This document shows, in pieces, positions 1-9,300 of a DNA stretch of 64,000 nucleotides; the first letter of the stretch is position 1, and each line of letters begins with the position of its first letter. Origin of the DNA: Granulicella aggregans (GTDB lineage Bacteria > Acidobacteriota > Terriglobia > Terriglobales > Acidobacteriaceae). The notes under the pieces are model-generated. The model saw nothing but the letters and a program-made list of their open reading frames with translations. It was not told the DNA's origin and did not search any database. The stretch covers positions 372,001 through 436,000 of the forward strand of contig NZ_JAGSYE010000003.1 in the NCBI RefSeq assembly GCF_025685565.1, written 5' to 3'. The translations under genes were made by a program, and so were the position numbers.

Positions 1-1227
1 AATGCTCCGCAAGTCGCCGCTCGGCTGCATGTCGCCGTTGGTGGGGCTCTCGACGCGCGAACCGACTACGTCGGCGCGGAGGACCAGTTTGCCCAGGGCG
101 CCCAACGTTTTCGAGAGGCCGAAGGACCGCTCTCGCAAAGTGCAATTTTGGCCGAGTTGCGACGCGAGAATGTGCAGTTTCGCAGCCATCTCGCCGGCTC
201 CATCGAGGCCGCCAAGGCCGGATTTGCGATCCAGCAACAATTGATCGCGCGTTTGCACCAAGTGAGTCCCGAAGTTCAAGGGTGGCAGGCCCTGGTCGCG
301 AGCGGAACCCAGATATACAGCTCCAATCCCGAACCTGCGGTGACGCTGCTGAATCAGGCAATTCAGCGAGGCGAGGCGACCCCTGGGTTCAGCCCGAACC
401 TGCTGATCGCCTTGGAGGCCCGCTTGTCGGGTGCTTACCTTCGCTTGAACGATGGTGCCGCAGCCGAGCGCGCAGCTCGCCAGGTCATCGCCACGATAAC
501 GTCCAATGACGGGCCGGAGAGCAATACGCTCTTCCAGCCGCAGATGTTTCTACAGGAAGCGCTGTATCTTGAACGCAAATATCCCGAAGCCCTCGCACAG
601 GGTAAACGGAACTACTTGCGTTTCTCCACGGCGCTGGGGCCGCAAAATCAGCTCACTCTGGCTGCCTTGACGATGCTGGGGCAGACCGAAGGTGCCATGG
701 AAGACTACACGGACGCCATCCGCGATGAACTCATTCTCAACAAACTGGCGGAAGCATTGCCCGGAGGCTCCTACCTTGCTGAGAGCAGCCTCGCGGACGT
801 GGCCGGATTCGAGTGCCACAGCAATCGTATCGAGGCCGGTGTCGAGCATGCCCGCCAGGTAATTGCTGAGAGTAGCAAGGGAGCTTCGCCTCAGCCGGTT
901 TTCCTGAACGTGGCCAATCTTACCCTTGCGGAATGTAGGATCGCCCAGATGGAAGACGAAGGGCGCGCGCCCCGAGCTACGGAACTGACCGAAGCAAATC
1001 GGCTGCTGAACAGCGTGAGCATCGAAACGATCATACAAACCCCCGGTTACGCGGATGTCGAAGGGAACGTCGATGCCGCCAGGGCGCGCCTGGCTCTGCT
1101 GGAGGGCAAACTGGACTCGGCGAAGCTACTCGCTGACAAGGCAGAGCCATATCTTGCCAAACCAGAGGCGGACGCTTACGAACGACGAGCGGTCGCCCGA
1201 GTGAACGAGACGATTGCCGCTCAATGA
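1..1227 (+). CDS. C-terminal part of a TPR-rich protein (5' end outside window)
   Basis: The reading frame is open from the first base of the window, so the start lies upstream. About 408 residues are visible. They are helical and alanine/leucine rich with degenerate tetratricopeptide-type repeats (for example the stretches around positions 330-470 and 560-720, with A..L.......A..L spacing). No catalytic domain and no membrane segment is visible in this part. In Acidobacteriota such tails usually sit behind a Ser/Thr kinase domain or a winged-helix domain, and an ECF sigma factor fragment follows 350 bases downstream, a pairing common for kinase-TPR proteins. That assignment is inference, because the N-terminal domain is not in the window. 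Confidence 0.7.
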   Translation, partial: NAPQVAARLHVAVGGALDARTDYVGAEDQFAQGAQRFREAEGPLSQSAILAELRRENVQFRSHLAGSIEAAKAGFAIQQQLIARLHQVSPEVQGWQALVASGTQIYSSNPEPAVTLLNQAIQRGEATPGFSPNLLIALEARLSGAYLRLNDGAAAERAARQVIATITSNDGPESNTLFQPQMFLQEALYLERKYPEALAQGKRNYLRFSTALGPQNQLTLAALTMLGQTEGAMEDYTDAIRDELILNKLAEALPGGSYLAESSLADVAGFECHSNRIEAGVEHARQVIAESSKGASPQPVFLNVANLTLAECRIAQMEDEGRAPRATELTEANRLLNSVSIETIIQTPGYADVEGNVDAARARLALLEGKLDSAKLLADKAEPYLAKPEADAYERRAVARVNETIAAQ

Positions 1228-1578
1228 TGGATGGTAGTGCCACCAGACGCTCAGTATCCTGCCTTTTCGTAGCACGGCGGTTGTACAGATTTGTCATCAA
1301 GAACCTCGGATAATCGTTCTCGAACCGCCTGCGGTCGAGAGGAATACTATCAAATGTCGGTATCGTCGCGGCTTGGACAGCGTTATACGTAGTGGGTCTA
1401 GCGCAGAATTGCAGATAGCTCGTCCCGATCGATGGTCTTTATCCGAGCCTGTTTCCATCTCACCGCTCTCAAAGGGAACTCCAGCACAATGCATTCAACC
1501 CGAGGCGTGGCCTCCGAATAGCATCACAGCATCCGCACCGATCTGGCAGACAAAGCGACTTCAACAAAATAAGTTTTC
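1228..1578. other. Intergenic region, no gene recognised
   Basis: This 351-base spacer lies between the TPR protein and the sigma factor fragment. Short open frames exist on both strands, but none has a recognisable domain or a convincing ribosome binding site. It would have to carry the promoter of the sigma factor gene; no clear -35/-10 pair stands out. Confidence 0.4.
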
Positions 1579-1953
1579 ATGAGCTTAGCAGGGCAGTTTC
1601 AGGGAATTCGCCTGCCGAACCCAGGGGAAATCACGGAGATGTTGCGGGCCTGGAGTGAGGGCGAGCCCGCGTCAACGGAAGCGCTCTTTGAGCTGGTGTA
1701 TCCAGACCTGCGTCGGATAGCCGGTGCCCTCTTCCGCGGCGAACGCCCGGAAAACCTACTGCAACCAACCTGCGTGGTGAACGAACTCTTTCTCAAGTTG
1801 TTGCGTCAGCGCAGCCTCCGTTTTGAAGACCGCGAGCACTTTTACAGCCTCTGCGCTCGTCTGATGCGCCGGGTGCTGGTCGATCATGCACGCTCCGAAG
1901 GCCGCCAAAAACGGGACGGCGGCGTGCTAGTTCCGCTGCACACTACTGAGTGA
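1579..1953 (+). CDS. Truncated ECF-type RNA polymerase sigma factor
   Basis: The 124-residue product matches the N-terminal half of the sigma-70 subfamily often annotated Sig-70_X6 (TIGR02999 type). It shows the region-2 signatures ITEMLRAWSEGE, YPDLRRIAGAL and HFYSLCARLMRRVLVDHAR. Full members are about 180-200 residues and continue with a sigma-4 helix-turn-helix that reads the -35 element. Here the frame stops right after the linker (VPLHTTE) and I find no sigma-4 remnant in the following 280 bases. It could still bind core polymerase but should not recognise promoters alone, so it is probably a decayed gene. The start has no strong ribosome binding site. Confidence 0.75.
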   Translation: MSLAGQFQGIRLPNPGEITEMLRAWSEGEPASTEALFELVYPDLRRIAGALFRGERPENLLQPTCVVNELFLKLLRQRSLRFEDREHFYSLCARLMRRVLVDHARSEGRQKRDGGVLVPLHTTE

Positions 1954-2320
1954 GCACCGCCAGCCATTTGCGGGGCAGATACGAGTTGACCAGCGCGGAG
2001 TTCGCGCATAGTCGGTGATGGTGCTTCGCGATGCCTCGGTATCGCACCTTATCGAAACCGAATCGCGCTTCAGTATGCGGAAGAATACTTCACCTTGGCC
2101 CGCACTCTGGGGCCGCCAGGGAAATCTCTTTGTTCAAACACACAATCAGAAAAGCTTCGACCCGCTCGGAGCATGAGCCGACGCCCGACCCACCACCGGA
2201 CTTGTAACTTCCGTGCCCACAGCGTGACTCAAAAGTGCTATGCACTATGGGTGGAATAAGTGCCGTGAGCACGATACCCTACGGATAGATTTTGAGCAAG
2301 TCCAAAGGCAAGGGTTGCTA
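1954..2320. other. Intergenic region before the TadG/TadE cluster
   Basis: No gene is recognised in these 367 bases. The missing C-terminal half of the sigma factor cannot be read in any frame. The segment must hold the promoter of the pilin-like cluster that begins at 2321. The purine-rich AAGGCAAGGG just before the GTG at 2321 is the best ribosome binding site. Confidence 0.4.
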
Positions 2321-3730
2321 GTGACACGCACGAAGCTCTGGAATTTGCAAACACTAGGAAGGTTGGTGACGAGACTGCTTGTTGAGGAGAGCGGGGACAT
2401 TCTCGTGCTGACCGCAGTTAGTCTGGTGATGCTTGTAGGTTTCTTAGGGCTGGCTCTGGATGTTGGCAATCTGCTGTACGCCAAGCGCCACATGCAGACT
2501 CTTGCCGATGCCGCAGCCATCGCTGGCTCCTATGAGGTGCAGCAGTGTGGCGTCGCGGGCCCTTGTTCAGTCATGTTTAGCGCCGTCACATCGGCGGCGA
2601 GTGAAAACGGTTATACCTCGCCTAGCATTGCCCAGAATTGCGGCGCGGCCACTGCCAGCGGCGTGACCATATCGGTCAATAACGGACCCTGTGCGCTGGG
2701 CTCGGCCGATCCCAACAACGGCAACAACAAGTATGTGGAAGCGGTCGCCACTGTTCAGCAACGGACCTTTTTTGCCGGCGTGCTGGGTTTCCCCATGGTC
2801 ACTGTTGCCGCCCGAAGCGAGGCGGGACCCTCCTCTGCTGGAAGTAAGTGTCTCTATACGCTGGCAGGATCAGGCTCAAAGTCCTTTGACCTGGAGATCG
2901 GAACGATGGTCGTCCATTGTGCAATCTCCATTGCTTCAGTATCATCGGGCTCGCTTTATGTAGACAATAGTGGGTCATCCTTGCAGGCTACATCCATCAC
3001 GCTGGCAGGAGATGCGAGTTCGGTAAACGTAGTGAGCGGCGGTTCTATCACACCATCTCATCCCACGACCAATGTCGCCGCTCCTCTCGATCCATTGCGC
3101 AACCTTCCTACACCTACCATCCCGTCCCCCACGTACACTGCGGATGGAAATTTGGCCAAAATTCAAGCCGCAACGACTTTGAATCCTGGTTATTACCCAA
3201 ATGGTATCGACATTGCGGGTTCAGGCTACACGATCAGCCTGAATCCTGGTCTTTACTATATCGCTGGCACTAACAACCTCGTAATACCCTCCGTGACGCT
3301 GCGTGGCACGGGTGTAACGCTGTACCTCGCGGACAGCGCGCTTACGTTCAGAAACCAGTCCGTCTTCAATGTATCGGCGCCCACCTCTGGCACATACGCT
3401 GGCATCCTCTACTTTGAGGCGCGTAACAACACGACCAATCTTGTTATCGATAACGATCTGGGTAGCGCTTGGCAAGGAGTCATCTATGTGCCGAATGCCG
3501 ACGTCGAAGTAGATCCAAATATCGCCAATCCCAATACCAGTTCCTCCTCCGCGAACGATATCAACGCGGGCGCAGCTTATACCATCATCGTCGCGCAGAA
3601 CTTCGAACTCACTGGTGGACAGCCTATTTCAAATGGTGTTCAGGTCACAGATTTCAGCATGAAAGCCGACTACTCTTCCTTGCCCAATGGACTTTCCCCC
3701 ACGCCGATGGCTTTTGCCTTGAAAGAGTAA
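2321..3730 (+). CDS. TadG-like Flp pilus-assembly protein
   Basis: The protein (about 469 residues) opens with a short basic segment and one hydrophobic helix at about residues 27-48, followed by LYAKRHMQTLADAAAIAG. This is the classical N-terminal signature of TadG/TadE-like proteins (alanine-rich helix after the membrane anchor). The rest is exported and Ser/Thr/Asn rich. Its second half has short repeating strands (NPGYYPNGIDI, NPGLYYIAGT, VTLRGTGVTLYL) that look like a parallel beta-helix. I chose the GTG at 2321, which has AAGGCAAGGG upstream, over the longer frame opening at 2240. Two TadE genes follow at once, so the three probably form an operon. No tadA/B/C, rcpA or prepilin peptidase is nearby. 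Confidence 0.75.
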   Translation: MTRTKLWNLQTLGRLVTRLLVEESGDILVLTAVSLVMLVGFLGLALDVGNLLYAKRHMQTLADAAAIAGSYEVQQCGVAGPCSVMFSAVTSAASENGYTSPSIAQNCGAATASGVTISVNNGPCALGSADPNNGNNKYVEAVATVQQRTFFAGVLGFPMVTVAARSEAGPSSAGSKCLYTLAGSGSKSFDLEIGTMVVHCAISIASVSSGSLYVDNSGSSLQATSITLAGDASSVNVVSGGSITPSHPTTNVAAPLDPLRNLPTPTIPSPTYTADGNLAKIQAATTLNPGYYPNGIDIAGSGYTISLNPGLYYIAGTNNLVIPSVTLRGTGVTLYLADSALTFRNQSVFNVSAPTSGTYAGILYFEARNNTTNLVIDNDLGSAWQGVIYVPNADVEVDPNIANPNTSSSSANDINAGAAYTIIVAQNFELTGGQPISNGVQVTDFSMKADYSSLPNGLSPTPMAFALKE

Positions 3731-3733
3731 ATT

Positions 3734-4192
3734 ATGTTCAAACACTGCAAACTTAATTTGCTGCATGGCGACCATGGCTCCAGTTTGGTGGAATTGGCTT
3801 TGCTCACGCCTCTGCTGCTAACTATAGTTCTCGGCGCAGTGGATTTAGGAAGAATTTACTTCATGTCCATAGAGGTTGCCGGTGCCACCGATGCGGGGGC
3901 GCTCTACGGAACTCAGCATGTGACCGACGCCGCCGGTATTCAGGCCGTAGTAACGGCAAACGCCTCCGATGTCGTGAACCTCAACGTCGTGTCCACCAAT
4001 GGCTGCGAGTGCGCCGATGGAACGCAATCTTCCACCGCCTGCAACTCGGCTCCATCGTGCTCAAGCAGCAATCTGGTTTACTGGGTCAACGTCACGACCA
4101 CTGCCACCGCTAAGCCTCTGTTCCCATGGCCGGGTATACCCTCAACCGTCACCATCTATAACACCGCGAAAATGCGCAATGGGGGCAACTGA
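3734..4192 (+). CDS. TadE-like pseudopilin
   Basis: The 152-residue protein has the TadE signature near its N-terminus: GSSLVELALLTPLLLTIVLGAVDLGRIYF, a conserved Glu in an otherwise hydrophobic prepilin-like helix (residues about 15-40). TadE proteins are minor pilins processed by the Tad prepilin peptidase and sit in the envelope. A cysteine-rich stretch (CECADG, ACNSAPSC; residues about 90-115) suggests a disulfide-stabilised surface domain. It starts 3 bases after the TadG-like gene and its TGA overlaps the next ATG (TGATG at 4190-4194), so translation of the three genes is likely coupled. Confidence 0.8.
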   Translation: MFKHCKLNLLHGDHGSSLVELALLTPLLLTIVLGAVDLGRIYFMSIEVAGATDAGALYGTQHVTDAAGIQAVVTANASDVVNLNVVSTNGCECADGTQSSTACNSAPSCSSSNLVYWVNVTTTATAKPLFPWPGIPSTVTIYNTAKMRNGGN

Positions 4193-4737
4193 TGCCTCAA
4201 GGCGGTAAAGCTCTTAGCGTCTTGTCCCGCAGTTTTCGCGCGCTTTGCCGCCCTCCCGGTGAGGAGGAATTCCTTCGTTCCGAGCAGGGTGCAGAACTGG
4301 TGGAATTTGCCCTTGCATTCATGATCCTGATGAATTTGATCTTTGGTATTATCAGCTTCTGCCTCGCCCTCTTCAGCGCTGAAATGGTTGCCCATTGTGC
4401 ACAGCAGGGGGCACGTTATGCAGTCGCGCGCGGCGGGGATCATTCAACTCCATGCTCCTCCACGGTCGTCTACGATTGTGTGGCCTCGTCGAGCGACGTG
4501 CAAAACTATATCTACACCGTGGAAGCTGGGCCAATGTCGAAATCGAGCACGACTGTCACCACAACCTGGCCTGGTACAACCCCCGATTGCAACTCAGCCT
4601 GCATCGAATGCAGCCCCACAAACTCTCGGGGCTGTTATGTCGAGGTCTTGGTCTCTTACACATTCCAGTTGCCCATACCCTTGATGGAAAAAATTACACC
4701 TACCTTTTCGAGCACCTCATATCAGGTAATTCAATAA
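4192..4737 (+). CDS. Second TadE-like pseudopilin
   Basis: This 181-residue protein has the TadE pattern after a longer cytoplasmic leader: EQGAELVEFALAFMILMNLIFGIISFCLALF (about residues 30-60), followed by AHCAQQGARYAVARGG, which matches the helix seen in TadE/TadG proteins. Six or more cysteines follow (PCSSTV, DCNSACIEC, RGCYVEV), again suggesting disulfides outside the membrane. It overlaps the previous gene by one base. The gene ends 36 bases before the left end of the IS5 element, so the insertion may have cut off further cluster members. Confidence 0.8.
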   Translation: MPQGGKALSVLSRSFRALCRPPGEEEFLRSEQGAELVEFALAFMILMNLIFGIISFCLALFSAEMVAHCAQQGARYAVARGGDHSTPCSSTVVYDCVASSSDVQNYIYTVEAGPMSKSSTTVTTTWPGTTPDCNSACIECSPTNSRGCYVEVLVSYTFQLPIPLMEKITPTFSSTSYQVIQ

Positions 4738-4773
4738 CAGGTTTTTCTGGGTCCGCCCCTCCGGGATGTCTAG

Positions 4774-6063
4774 GAGCTTGTTGAAATAGGTTCCAGTGTT
4801 TTGGCTGTTTTAAGACTTTCCCGGGTCTTTCTTCGTCTTTGAAGTATGCGTGGAGACGAGCGTTTTCAGGGTGGGATGTTCAGCTATGTGACGTTGGAGC
4901 AGCGGGTTCCCAAGGATCATCCGTTGCGTGAGATTCGGCGGATCACGGATGTCGTTCTGAAGTCTCTGAGCCAGGAGTTCGATAGCCTTTACTCGGCTTC
5001 TGGACGGCCTTCGATCGCGCCGGAATATGTGTTGCGGGCTTTGCTGTTGCAGGCGTTTTACTCTGTCCGCTCGGAGCGCCAGCTGGTGGAGCAGATCGAC
5101 TACAACCTGCTCTTCCGGTGGTTTGTCGGGCTGGGCATGGACGACGCGGCGTGGAACCACGCCGTGTTCTCCAAGAACCGCGACCGGCTGCTGACCTCAG
5201 AGATCGCGCGGCAGTTTTTCGCCGCCGTACTTGAGCAGGCGAAGAGCTTCATGTCGAACGACCACTTTACGGTCGATGGCACCCTGATCCAAGCCTGGGC
5301 GTCCCAGAAGAGCTTCCGCAAGAAGGACGGTTCCGACGGCGACGGTGCCAACTTCCACTACAGTAAGCGTTCCAACGAGACGCATGAATCGACCACCGAC
5401 CCGGACGCGCGGCTGTACAAGAAGAGCTATGGCAGAGAGTCCAAACTGGCCTATCTGGGCCATGCCCTGGTGGAGAACCGCAACGGCCTGATCGCCGCCG
5501 CGATGGCCACCCAGGCCGATGGCTACGCCGAGCGCGAAGCCGCGCTGCTGATGCTGGCCGACAAGCAGAAGGGCCGTTCGCGGCGCATCACCGTGGGCGC
5601 AGACAAGGCCTACGACGCCAAGGACTTCGTGACTGCCGCACGAGCCCTGAACGTGACGCCGCATGTGACCAAAAACGATAAGGGCCGACGCTCGAACATG
5701 GACGGCAGAACGACACGGCACGCCGGGTACGGCATCAGCCTGAGTTGCCGCTGGCTGGTCGAGAAGCCCTTCGACTGGCTGAAGCAGACAGCCGGACTCG
5801 CCCAGGTGAAGGTGCGCGGACTGGCCAAGGTCGACTGCACCTTCGTCTTCGGCTGCGCCGCCCACAACCTGCTCCGGCTGCCGCGGCTGATCGCGGAACA
5901 GCATGCGTAACCATCCCGCGCGAGGCTGCGCCTGACGAGCAAGGCCTCTGGACGGCATCCAAAATCCCCGCAAACAAGACTCGTCCGCAGGGTTCGAACC
6001 AAATCAATCCCCGGATCTCCGCAAAACCAGCATGTGTTCCGTAAATGGAGCGTTCAACAACTC
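4774..6063 (+). mobile_element. Complete IS5-group insertion sequence
   Basis: The 1290-bp element begins GAGCTTGTTGAA at 4774 and ends with the near-inverted TTCAACAACTC at 6063 (one base gap between the two ends). It is flanked by a direct CTAG at 4770-4773 and 6064-6067, which fits the 4-bp YTAR target duplication of the IS5 subgroup. One transposase gene fills most of it. The intact ends, intact gene and perfect duplication suggest a recent insertion. Confidence 0.85.
4846..5910 (+). CDS. IS5 family transposase
   Basis: The 354-residue DDE transposase carries an N-terminal DUF772-type helical domain (YVTLEQRVPKDHPLREIRRI, then ASGRPSIAPEYVLRALLLQ) and a DDE nuclease fold. The first Asp is in FTVDGTLIQAW (about residue 144), the second in TVGADKAYDAKDF (about residue 254) and the Glu in WLVEKPFDWLKQ (about residue 306). 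The length is normal for the family. It lies inside a bounded element with target duplication, so it is probably active. Confidence 0.9.
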   Translation: MRGDERFQGGMFSYVTLEQRVPKDHPLREIRRITDVVLKSLSQEFDSLYSASGRPSIAPEYVLRALLLQAFYSVRSERQLVEQIDYNLLFRWFVGLGMDDAAWNHAVFSKNRDRLLTSEIARQFFAAVLEQAKSFMSNDHFTVDGTLIQAWASQKSFRKKDGSDGDGANFHYSKRSNETHESTTDPDARLYKKSYGRESKLAYLGHALVENRNGLIAAAMATQADGYAEREAALLMLADKQKGRSRRITVGADKAYDAKDFVTAARALNVTPHVTKNDKGRRSNMDGRTTRHAGYGISLSCRWLVEKPFDWLKQTAGLAQVKVRGLAKVDCTFVFGCAAHNLLRLPRLIAEQHA

Positions 6064-6133
6064 CTAGAAGCATATTCTTTTCGGTTCACCTCGAAGACTC
6101 TCTGGATGAACTCCAGAAAACGCCAAAATTCAA

Positions 6134-6310
6134 CTGTCTCGCCGGCAGAAGCGGGGAAACTCCCATTTAGATTTGCGGCGGCTCGCCCTTTCCAACGCGG
6201 TCCACGTAACCGCCATCGACTCGTCGCTCATGAACAAGGCCGGATCCGTCTCTGGCTCGCGCTTGAAATGGATCGACGCTGCGTACCCCGCTCCGCTCTC
6301 ACGCGCTTAA
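6134..6310 (+). pseudogene. Possible C-terminal gene fragment next to the IS5 element
   Basis: An open frame of 58 residues reads LSRRQKRGNSHLDLRRL through ALSNAVHVTAIDSSLMNK and GSRLKWIDAAYPAPLSRA, then TAA at 6308-6310. Composition looks protein-like rather than random, with no start codon context of its own. It may be the tail of a gene broken by rearrangement beside the IS5 element. I do not recognise the family. Confidence 0.25.
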
Positions 6311-6338
6311 CATCCCAGATTCACGATTGTCTGCCGTC

Positions 6339-9300
6339 TCACTGAAGCGTCACGGCCAGAGGCGTTGTACTGCTGTTACCGGACTCATCGCTCACGACGA
6401 CAGAGATCGTCTTGGTGAGGGTCGTATCGACCAGCAGCGCTCCAGACGCAGATGGGCTATGCGCTGCATCCCCGCCGTAACTCGCGACGATCGCATCCTT
6501 TCCTATGGCTAGAGTCTTGGTGGAACAGCTTGCAGAGCCAATCTGAATCGTCTGCGTGCAGAGAGTTATGCCGCCATCGGAAAAGGTCACGGTTCCAGTC
6601 GGAGAAGAGGACCCTACGCTTGCTGCAACAGATGCAGTCAATGTGACCGTACTTCCATACGTGGGCATGGCGGAGGAAGAGGTAAGGGTTGTGGATGTCG
6701 CTACGGGTGCCGCTGCGCCGCCGCCACCGCTGCATCCGGACAAACCGGAGAACACTACACACACGACTGCAAGCAGCACGAAAAGACGTACCGCACTGCG
6801 TCGTTTGCGAGGCATCAGGAGCAAGCCGAGCACTCCGAGTCCCCCGAGCGCAAATGCGGGCGACGTCCGCTGCTGTTGTGTTGCCGATTCGACGGGCGTC
6901 TGGTAGGTCACACTGAGCGTGCTGGTTGCGGAGCCATCGGAGCCCGATACGGGTGTGGCAAAGCTACAACTCAGCCCCGGCGGCAGCGTCCCTTGGCACG
7001 AAAAGACGAGCTGCGCGGCGTGGATTGTGGCCCCCAAAACAGGAGTGACCGCAACCATCGCCGAGCCTGCTGTACCCGATCCCACGCTCACAGTCAGAGC
7101 CGCTGGAGTCACCGCGACCGTGAACGGAGCGGTCAGCGTCACGGCTGCACCGACCGAAGTGGAGCTGCTGTAGTTGCCATCTCCCGAGTAAGTCGCGAAG
7201 ATGCTATTGGCCCCTGCGGCCAGAGACGAAGAGGCGACGGTGACATAGCCGCTGGAAGACGTCCCATCCGAATCGGCCACGAGGGGCGATGTTCCAATCG
7301 TCTTGCCCGTGGTCAAGTCGGAAAAGGTGAGCGTCCCGGTGGGCGAAGCGCCGGAGGGGATGCTGCTGGATACCGTGCTCGATAGGGTGACCTTCTGGCC
7401 TTCTACCAGGCTTGTCCGGCTCGCAATCACACTCGTCGCGCTTGCAGCAGGCGTGATCGTGATCTGCAGGCCGCTGGACTCGCTGGCTGCAAAGGTTGCG
7501 TCTCCTTCGTAGCGGCCGAACAGAGAGTAAGTCCCGCCTGGAGTTCCGCCCACATCGAGCTGTACTTTCCCGCCCACCAGCGTTCCATCCCTCAGGCCCT
7601 GATATCCGGCAACGGTCGTGTTGCTGAGCACGGCTACATCCCCACTGGGCGTTTGCGTAGAGGCGGAGGCGCTTACCGAGACTTCTATCGGAAACGATTC
7701 GCCGTATATCGCCGTCTTGGATCCGGTCGCGGAGAGAGCGGTTACCGTGGGAAGAGTAGTGGATGCCGCCGTGCTCCAGCTCGAGGCTAGATTGTAGGCG
7801 TTGATCGATCCAAGCCCGGTCGCAAGGTCGTAGCCGACGTTTGTCTCGTAGCCGGGCAAAATGCCGAACTGCTGCGTGCTGCTTGTTGTCGTGCAATTGG
7901 CTGTTCCGGCCAGGCACGGAACCATGTTGCCGCCTTGCGTTACGTCATAGAAGGTGCAGCCCGGCGCGGCTGCTGCATTGCCCGACTGGCAGGCCGTCTG
8001 TTTGCTCGGATCGGCATACTGCTGCGCTGCCAGTTTGTAGAGGATGTAGTTGGGATTGCCCAACTGCGTTCCGGTCTGCTGCGAGACCAACGCCATGATC
8101 CCCGCGAAGGCCGGCGAGGCGAACGACGTTCCACCCGCCGCCTGGAGCGCCGTATTCACATCGCAGGCACCCGTTCCGATATCGTCGGATTGGCAGTAAA
8201 TATAGAAGCTGCCCCAAAGTCCATTGCCAGCAAACAGCGAGACATCCGGCAGATCGCGAACGCCGTCGGCGGGAATACCGGGAACGTCGGCTTGCCACGT
8301 TGGTTTGGGATTGCCGCCCGAGCAACTGCCAGGCGTCACGCCATCGGACACCGTGCATTGGCTCGCGCCCCCCGAACCGCCGCCCGTGGTCACATAGTAG
8401 GGCTGCAGAGTCGCGTCGTTGCATACGGCCAGGGGATCGCCGTCGGTCACGCCTTCGGTCTGCAGCGCCCCAAACAGCAGATCGTTGGCGCAACTGTTGT
8501 TCCACGCCGCTTCCGGCACATACGACTTGGCCGATGCGAGCGTCGTCGCATCATTCGACGCATTCCAATACGCGGAAGGATCAGTGTAGTCGCCATAGAG
8601 GTCGGTGCCACCTACGGCCACGGTGTAGGGGGTCGAGGAGATTCCATTCACCTGCAGCCCATAGCTGGCGTATTCCTGATCCTGATCGCACCCAGCGGAA
8701 CCCGAGTCGCCAGTAGATACCATGACCGTCATTCCCTGGGCGTCCGCCTGTTGCCATAACTCGGAATAGAATTGGTTGCCGGAGACGCCAAACGAAAGCT
8801 CGCAACCGCCCCAGCTCTCGCTGACGATCGGCGCCAGGTTATTGGTCACGGTGTAGAGTGCCGCGATGTCGATGCCGGCTGTGGTGTTGGTGTTGGGAGC
8901 CGTGACCAAGTCGATCGTAGCGTTCTTGGCGACAGCGCCCGACCATTCCACGTCCAACGCCGCCTCCACCTCGGAGCCGTTCGTGCCGGGATCGGTGGTC
9001 GGATAGATTACGTTTAGCTTCTTCGCCGGAAGGCCGAAGGTGGAACGGAAGTAGTCCACATCGGCTGGATTGATGTCGGATTCGCCGATAATGGCGATGG
9101 TTTGGCCGGTGCCGTCGATCCCGTCGTTCCACAAAGGACCCACGTTGTACATGGTCGCGAAGTCCGACGGACCCACACCGTAGTACGTCTCGCCCTTGAC
9201 GGTGGTGGTGAACTGCGGCTTGCCCTTGGCCACATCCGCCATCGCCCACTTACCCGTCGTGCTGTCTCGCTTGATCAGTATGGGCTTGGTGTGCATTGCG

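Noticed and set aside
5197-5973. Minus-strand frame opposite the IS5 transposase
   Set aside because: Shadow of the transposase, no domain and no ribosome binding site.
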